NCBI RefSeq assembly: GCF_963678635.1
Contig: NC_087064.1
Span: 52,472,684 to 52,536,683, forward strand
Source: Symsagittifera roscoffensis
Taxonomy: Eukaryota; Xenacoelomorpha; Acoela; Convolutidae
Reading direction: 5' to 3'
Length of the DNA: 64,000 bases
This document shows, in pieces, positions 57,892 through 64,000 of this stretch (the stretch's first letter is position 1; every line of letters begins with the position of its first letter). The translations under genes were made by a program, and so were the position numbers. The notes under the pieces were generated by a model that was given only the letters and a program-made list of their open reading frames with translations, had not been told where the DNA came from and did no database searches.

Positions 57892-59614
57892 TTGATTAAG
57901 GTGTCTTTGATGTTTTGGTGTGCTACTTCTGTATCGATGTTTAGAATCAGGATAACGGTTATTATTCCTGTGTGGTGACTGGGAATAACTTCTGTATCGA
58001 TTATTAGAACTTGAGTTTCAATTTTGGGAATTATTTTGTGATCTGTTTAGATAATTATCGTTTGATCTGTGATAGTTTGATCTGTTATATGAAATATTCC
58101 TTGATCGATTGTTCGGGTAATTCTGATTTCGGTTGTTTGAATAACTTCTATTCTATTATGTGAATAGTTTCTATTTCTGTTGTATGAGTTTCGTGATTGA
58201 TTATTGGAATAGTGTCTATTCCTTGGGTTTGATTGGGAACTGGATCTAGAAATAAATTCTGTTGTATTGGAATTCGATCGTGAATAGTTATTTTGGTTAT
58301 TTTGGCTATTCGATCGATTATATCTATTTTGTGAGATATTTCCTCGTTCGGGTGATCTACCTCTATAACTTGAGTTATATGGTGATTCATTCCTTGTATA
58401 ACTTGAGTTGCTTGGAAGTGGTTTTCCTGAACTGTTGTTACTATATATATTTTTGTTTGGTAGATTTTGGTCTTTTTTCATGTATTGATAGAATGATTGA
58501 TTTGGTTCTTTGTACTTTTGAGGTTTATTCTGATTGTCTTGTTGTTTTTGTCTACATTCGGAAATACTGTGTCCGTATCGTCGGCAATAATTACACCATT
58601 TTTTGAAGGATGGTTTGCCTTTAAAATTTGGATGTTTTCGTAGATATTTAGTATTTTAGTGATTTTTTCAATTACGTCTGTGTCTGATTCTTGTATGTTA
58701 TTTATATGTGTAGTATTTGTTTCAATTCGATTAACATATTGTAGTTTTAGATTTTCTGTTTCTTCGAGTTTCATTGTGATTTCTGCTTGTTCTAGTTTAT
58801 CTACTAATTTTCGAAAATCTAAATCTGGTTCTCGAATTGAGGAAGGATGAGATGCTCTATTTTTTACAGCTATTTTCCTTAATTGAGGTGTTAAGGTCAT
58901 CATTAAAATTTCTGTCATTTTTGTGTTTTTGTAACCATGTGTATTAAGCGAATATGCTTTTCGAACTAGTGTTTCGATTCGTACTGCTAATTTTTTAATT
59001 GTTTCATTTGGTAATCTGCGGATTTTGTTGCATAAAACTCTTTGATGTTGTTTGTTTCTTTCAGAATCAAACATTTTTGAAAATTCTTGTGTGAATTTTT
59101 TCCAGTCTGATTTTTTTTCTATGGGTAATACTGAAAACTATTTTTGAGCTGCGCCATCTAGGGTTGTTTGTATTAATGCTGTGCGTCTATGTATCCAATT
59201 TTGATGTAGTGGCGTATTAATTGGTTTGGGTCCTATATTTAAAATTAAATTTGCTGTTACTGCATTTAGATAATCTTCTACAGAATATTCAGGGTCTGTT
59301 CCTGTGAATACCATTAATGGTTTATTCGATGTTATTGATGATCCACCCATGAGGTATGGATTCATAGTCATCTGTAGTGATTCTGCGGCATTTGGCATTT
59401 GTGAAAAATTTGAAAGTTGATTTTTTGTGATTTCATGTTGCTGAAGGTAATAGGGAAGCGGTATTTGATTTTGCATTTGTGTTGGTTGATAAGAATGCAT
59501 TAACATTGGGTTTTGTGGTTGTATTGGTTGAAAAGATTGTGCGTTAAATGGGTTTTGTGTATGCATTTGTTGTGGATTTTGTACATCTGTTGGGTTTTGT
59601 GGGTAAATTTTCAT
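57892..59614 (-). pseudogene. Gag with zinc knuckle
   Basis: ATG at 59614-59612. Residues 1-80 are Gln/Pro/Met-rich ('PYYLQQHEITKNQLSNF'), followed by a capsid-like retrotransposon gag region ('FTGTDPEYSVEDYLNAV', 'ETIKKLAVRIETLVRKAYS', 'MTEILMMTLTPQLRKIA'). A TAG at 59138-59140 replaces a Trp codon typical of this family. After a frameshift near 58630 a CX2CX4HX4C knuckle is encoded (58554-58595, residues CNYCRRYGHSISEC). A Ser/Arg/Asn/Tyr-rich tail follows, shifted again near 58140. The gag start overlaps the end of the preceding frame by ATGA. Confidence 0.8.
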
Positions 59615-61143
59615 ATTTGAGATGGTTGAGATTGTCGCGGTCTCTGTGTGCGATATTCTTTAGTATATGGTGCAAAAATATCTGGTTGGTGATAATCATC
59701 TTCATCGGATGATAAATAGTTTGTATTATATGGTGTATGTTTTTTTTTTTATTTTGTTGAAAGAATGGGTAATTTTCACTATAATCCTGTGTAGGTTGTG
59801 GATTATCTTGAAAATTTACTGAATTGGTCGATGTTTTTGGGAGATTCCAATAATGGGAACATACGTGGTTTAAATTTTGTGTATTCTGTCGGTATTTTGT
59901 GTATTCTTTTGGTTTGTTCTTGGTTTGTGAGCATAATTATAATTGTGTTCTGCAAAAGTGTTTCTTGTGAACGGTTTTCGTGTTTTTGACGGTATTGTCG
60001 TTGGTCTATACGTTTGATAGTCCATATGTGAATATTTTGGAGCAACCGAAGGTCTTACGGTTGATTGTAAGGTTAGCTGTGTTAGTGATGTATTTGTATT
60101 CCTTGGTGTTGTCAGATTGGGGTGTATTGTTGAAATACTCTGTTGTGTAGTTGTTGCTGTTGTTTGGACGATTTCTTCATTTATGAAGTGTGATTATGTT
60201 TGAATATCTTGTTGTGTAGATTTCTGATTTCATGGAGGTTTTCATTATGTATGACCGTCGAATTTAAACTGCTATTTCGTGTATCAGGTAAAAATGTATT
60301 ATAATTCAATGGTGTTGCATCAATGTTTAATGGTACTACTTTTACATAATCTCTGTGAAAAGATATTGTACTTATTGCTTGACTCGAGATAGCTTGTGGG
60401 ATATTTAGAAATGCTGGATGAGACCAGTCAGGGTCCCAAACCTAATCTGATTGTTCTGAAAGAACAGTGTCGTCATTGGTATTTTGAGGTCTGAACTTTT
60501 CTCTTGCTTGTGAAATTAAATCTAAATTGTGGGTGAAATAATCAATTATAAACCATGCTAAAATCGTTTGTAAATCATGTTAAGTGTTTTGTAAAACATC
60601 TTCTTTAGTGAAATTTTTGCGAATTATATGTAGAAATGTTGAAAATACTGTGATTTCATTTCGTACTTTTGTATATTTGGATGTTTCGGTTGGTGATATA
60701 CTTTGAACTTCTGTTTTTTCTAATATAGATATATAACTATGTATTACTGCAAAAATTTTGTCAGTGAATAAGGAGTTTGCTTTTTGTGAATTATGATATT
60801 GTATGCTTTTGATATATTCTATGAATACTTTTGAAAATTCTAATTCAATATTGTCTGTTTGAATTACATATTTACGATGGGCTGTATTTGATGTGCTGAA
60901 TTCTATGGTGTGGATTCCATATTGTTGTGTTAGATTACATATGTCTTTCAAATAATGTTCAATAATCTGTCTTTTGATTTTTACATCTGGGAATTCTGCT
61001 TTGCATGGGCTGATTCCTGGTTCAAACAAATTTACGAATAAGTTCTTGCAAAAATAGTGTTGTCCTCTATCATCGAGTGAATCTATAAGAAAGGGAAAAA
61101 CTGCTTCTTCATCTGGACTTTTGTCACTTTGAGTGTGGCTCAT
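59611..61143 (-). pseudogene. Retroelement ORF upstream of gag
   Basis: ATG at 61143; open for 187 codons to TAA 60580-60582. The same frame then continues after that stop ('AWFIIDYFTHNLDLISQARE') and past a TAG ('VWDPDWSHPAFLNIPQ') to about 60190. Beyond this the frame shifts twice into Asn/Gln/Tyr-rich sequence that ends 'DDYHQPDIFAPYTKEYRTQ' with TGA at 59611-59613, overlapping the gag ATG. The first part ('FPFLIDSLDDRGQHYFCKN', 'YISILEKTEVQSISPTET') looks like a folded globular protein. Genes upstream of gag are unusual in Ty3/gypsy elements. Not recognised. Confidence 0.5.
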
Positions 61144-62724
61144 TTTTTTCGTTTGATGACTGTTAATATATAACTATCAATGTGTCTAATTGGTTGATTC
61201 CACTTATACAAGTGTACTGGTTTGTGTTTATATTGCTTTTTTATTCTTCTTTTTCCTCTTTTTGATAAATTTGAAGTTGTTTCTGAGTCGGAAAAATATA
61301 ATTGATCATGGATGGGACAATTTTTATCTATTGATTCTTTTAATTTTTATAGTTCCTCTAAACTGTTTGTCTTTGTTTGTTTATAATTTTCCTTTTTATT
61401 GTTTGTCGTTTTGTTCTAATGTATCCAACTGTTTGTGTATGAAGTGTGATTACAAGATCGTATTTTTTGTTATCTATTTGACAATTGTGTAAAACGATTG
61501 TTTGTTTATTTCCTAAATTTTTGAATAACATAAGGTTTAGGATGAGGGATGGAAGAAGTTGTTAGTTATTTCTATTTCCTTAGACTGTTAGTCCTTACGA
61601 TTTTTTGGTTAGCTTAACCTGGGTCTTTTTGTTCAGGGTTGGAGAGAAAAGTATATCAATTCCGGAGAATGATGTTCTACTTTCTCGTGGCTAGTCTAAG
61701 TTAAGGTGTTAACTTACTTAATCTTACTTAGGGGTAGTGATTGTGTTCAAGGGTTGGAGAATAGTAAATCGATCACAAGGTTCAGGTATAATTAGAACGC
61801 AAGCAATTCTTTAGATACTATTTTAAACTTAGTAAGTCTAAGATCTATCCTGGGTCTGGTAAGAGGAGGGTTCAAGTGAAGGATGAATAACCGAAGTTCT
61901 TCACTGTTTATCTTAATTTGAATGGTTAGTTTTATTGAAAAATTTATATTAGTCCTGGGTCTTTTGAAAAGATTGGATAGTGAATCGACGTTTGTGGTCG
62001 TTAGACACTTGCTAAGTGGGTGGGGGAGAACAAAATTGATTGCTCTTTTTGATCCAAGGATAGGCCTTGTTGATCTGATTTTTTAAAATTAAGTTAATTT
62101 TTAAGTTTAAAATGGTTTAAATTTATTTAATAAAATGATTTAGTTTTTCAATGATATTAGTGAGTTTATGATTGCTGCTATGTTTAGGTGATGGAGCTGG
62201 AACAACAAGATGATTTATGATTACTAACTTTTTATTGTCATGCTACTAATTTTTATTTTTATTTTCAATAAATATTTTTCAAATATGTTTTATATAATAC
62301 TGCAGAAATTAGGGAAACGATCTGAGATATTTTTATGAATCGTTATTTTACATTAATAATTTTGTTTAGCACCTGAAATGATCATAAAGATTTACTTCAA
62401 ATTTTTATGTTGGCAAATGAAAATCTAAATTCATTGCTAATAAGATTCTAAATAAAAAGTTTGTGTTGGCTTTTGCCGTACAACCATAAAACTAAATGGT
62501 AAGTTTCTACGTAGTCGTATATCGTCTCTTGTCCGAGTTCTTCTTCCAATACCGGGTAGTTCTCTTATTGTTCGGAATATCGGCTCTGATCTATTGAGTC
62601 GTAGAGACATTTCAATTAAATTATTATCGTATAACATTTTGAAAATGTTTTGTCTAATTTCTAATCTATTTTTGGTTAGTTCTAAACTATTAAGGTCTTA
62701 TTCGAGACTTATGGTCGCACCAGA
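61144..62724 (-). other. 5' leader of the retroelement
   Basis: About 1.6 kb between the 5' LTR and the first ORF, far longer than typical leaders. It carries three copies of AGACCCAGG on the sense strand (61618-61626, 61849-61857, 61954-61962 as cctgggtct), each near a 'ttggaga/ttggata' motif. Likely to hold packaging and splice-donor signals, by inference only. Confidence 0.5.
62705..62722 (-). other. Primer-binding site
   Basis: Two bases (TC on the sense strand) separate the 5' LTR end TAACTCA from TGGTGCGACCATAAG, which would pair with a tRNA 3' end ...GGTCGCACCA. Position and the leading TGG are standard. The tRNA is not assigned. Confidence 0.7.
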
Positions 62725-63137
62725 TGAGTTAGATCTGATGTGGTTAACTCATAGAGTAATTTCGGATAGGGTATATCGTCTGCTCGTCACGACGCTATCT
62801 TATTTTCGGCCGGATAGATTCGTGCAACTTCTTAGTCTAATACCGATCCTAATCTTACTCTTATACTTTCTAGTCTCAGGGTGTTTAACTAGTCTCTGCT
62901 AGGCTCAATAGATCTAGGGTATACTGGTTTATTGCGGCTGCTGAAGTTCTCTTGGAGAGGCAACTAATTTCTAAGTTAAATTCTAATCTCTCTGGTGCTG
63001 AAATTACAAGTAATTTCAGCACTTACAAATAAGTGGGTTGTTAGTTAGATGGATTATGATTGGTTAATATTAAATATTTTACAGTGGTAAAATGTCCGTT
63101 TTATCCAATTATAAAATGTAGTTTAGATCAGGTTCCA
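62725..63137 (-). repeat. 5' LTR
   Basis: 413 bases from TGAGTTAGATC to GGTTCCA on the plus strand. Sense-strand AATAAA lies at 62928-62933, and a TATAAG-type motif lies downstream of it. The conserved hairpin is at 62995-63022. Relative to the 3' LTR there are two small indels and about two dozen differences. Confidence 0.9.
62995..63022. promoter_or_regulatory. LTR stem-loop, 5' LTR
   Basis: Same 12-bp perfect stem and CAAG loop as at 44613-44640. Confidence 0.7.
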
Positions 63138-63141
63138 ACAT
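63138..63141. other. Target-site duplication, right (ACAT)
   Basis: Matches 44344-44347. Confidence 0.75.
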
Positions 63142-64000
63142 TTCCAACTTTCTTTGATCTTTTTTGCTGACCGTTTCTAAAACAAATCGTTTTTAAAATG
63201 TACCGCTCAAAGTAGTATTCGGTGAAACCAGAACAGAATTTGAATTTGTTACGTCCACAAACAAAAATTAAAAGATATGTATAGTAAAATTGCGATGTTC
63301 CTGAATCCGCAACTGTAAGCGCAGCCCGCAAATTGTACGCGGGTTGAGCAATTTGCAGGCAGAAACAGCAAGCTGCAACTGGAATCCGCATTTTGTTTGC
63401 TGACTCCATTAACTAAAAAGTAGCGTCTTTAAATTAACCCGCACTCAGTAAAAAGAAAAAAGAAAAAATTATAATTGATTTTCATTGTCATTCTTCATAA
63501 ATTTCAAAAAAACTGAATATAATCGATTAAAAATGGATTGTAATGTTACTACTTTTCAAAACAATAAAATCATTTTATGCGATTATAATCGATTAATTTA
63601 TTGTTGCTTTTTTTCACAATTTTTAAAATATAATCCCTTATAATGGATTATAAACCAAAATTATTCAACAGACGTCATCGCTTCATTTCGTTTCAGTTTT
63701 TTTGTGTGCTTTTCCGTTGGCTACCGAACTAAAAGAAACTGTAATTTTGTTTTTATAGCCATCAGCTGATATAAGAAGAGGGCGTCGCGGGGGGGGGGGG
63801 ACACCCCCCATCGCTCAGGGATTCGATTCCCTGCCGACCCAAAAGATTTCCCCATTTTCCCCCACTATTTTGAGGTCCCTCCATTTTGGCTATCTGACCC
63901 AAAAAATTTTTTAACGGTGCCTAATATTTATTAATTTTGAGGTTGGTGCGCGCCAAAAAAAAACCCTTTTTTTGGCCGGTTTTTTTTCAAAATTATGCTT
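63142..64000. other. Right flank, no gene seen
   Basis: AT-rich sequence with repeated 'ataatcgatta' motifs around 63520-63600. A G11-13 run faces a C6 run near 63790-63810, and a tRNA T-arm-like 'cagggattcgattccctg' lies near 63817-63834. The ORF at 63128-63409 begins outside and ends in the LTR and is not supported. Confidence 0.45.

Larger units (their letters stand above)
44348..63137 (-). mobile_element. 18.8 kb Ty3/gypsy-type LTR retroelement with accessory ORFs
   Basis: Flanked by 408 and 413 bp LTRs with TG...CA ends and a 4-bp ACAT duplication. All recognisable genes lie on the minus strand in the order: upstream ORF, gag (zinc knuckle CX2CX4HX4C), protease (DSGA), reverse transcriptase (YLDD), RNase H, integrase (HHCC-like region, DDE region, GPY/F-type end), membrane ORF, Ser/Thr/Pro-rich ORF, env-like glycoprotein, 411-aa ORF, ~172-aa ORF. 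Integrase after RNase H and the GPY motif place it with Ty3/gypsy (Metaviridae) and not copia. LTRs differ at roughly 5-6% by eye, and gag-pol has about ten stops and several frameshifts, so this is an old, non-autonomous copy. Its length is two to three times the usual for the group. Confidence 0.9.

Noticed and set aside
53343-59140. Alternative genetic code (TAA as Tyr, TGA or TAG as Trp) in the retroelement
   Set aside because: Several stops do fall at Tyr or Trp positions, but these codons are the ones most easily mutated to stops. Frameshifts and a dead integrase site show ordinary decay, and other ORFs end normally at TAA and TGA.
53985-59140. G-to-A hypermutation of the element
   Set aside because: Trp-to-stop and Asp-to-Asn changes fit, but Tyr-to-TAA changes and indels do not. 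Without a consensus the bias cannot be shown.
61190-61492. Hydrophobic plus-strand ORF in the retroelement leader
   Set aside because: Antisense to the element, T-rich low complexity; typical shadow frame.
63128-63409. 93-codon minus-strand ORF
   Set aside because: It crosses from flank into the LTR and has no domain, signal or splice support.

Overview
The window is AT-rich eukaryotic DNA, very probably from an invertebrate animal. The evidence is a spliced minus-strand gene with GT-AG introns and a BEN-type C-terminus, a probable last exon of a rhodopsin-like receptor, long tandem and inverted duplications, (CATA)n microsatellites, and a large Ty3/gypsy-type LTR element with an envelope-like gene. 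Nothing looks bacterial or organellar. I cannot name the phylum from sequence alone. Most of the window is repeats, so ordinary genes are few.

Layout. 1-20976: a tandem array of a roughly 2.7-3.3 kb unit (seven full or near-full units plus partial ones), with a higher-order A-B-A-B arrangement in the last four full units. Each unit carries traces of two conserved reading frames, one per strand. A 0.5 kb repeat (here called E) sits at the end of several units on the minus strand and recurs as three head-to-tail plus-strand copies at 22646-24236. 20977-26960: mostly non-coding, with one possible small secreted-protein ORF behind a TATA box. 26970-28780: the four-exon BEN gene (minus). 28729-37775: a large imperfect inverted duplication centred near 32 kb. 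Both arms carry mirrored (CATA)n/(TATG)n tracts and both carry an 'MSVPIR' two-exon candidate gene, apparently intact on the left and broken on the right. Fragments of the first BEN exon are scattered at the right end. 38.8-44.3 kb: sparse, with a basic ORF, a receptor exon, a GC-rich 29-bp minisatellite and a dispersed palindromic repeat.

44348-63137 is the main feature: an 18.8 kb LTR retroelement on the minus strand with 408/413 bp LTRs (TG...CA), an ACAT target duplication, a primer-binding site 2 nt inside the 5' LTR, gag with a zinc knuckle, and protease-RT-RNase H-integrase with a GPY/F-type end. Around this standard core lie extra genes: an ORF upstream of gag, a membrane-protein ORF and a Ser/Thr/Pro-rich ORF between pol and env, a multi-part env-like glycoprotein, and two more ORFs (411 and about 172 aa) after env. 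Gag-pol carries many stops and frameshifts and the integrase has lost a catalytic aspartate, so this copy is dead. The accessory half is noticeably more open. The set of extra genes is the best candidate here for something undescribed: a complex, retrovirus-like genome organisation in an invertebrate Ty3/gypsy lineage.

Limits: no alignment or database search was possible. Repeat boundaries are good to a few bases where exact coordinates are given and to tens of bases otherwise. Gene models rest on splice-site and frame reading by eye.
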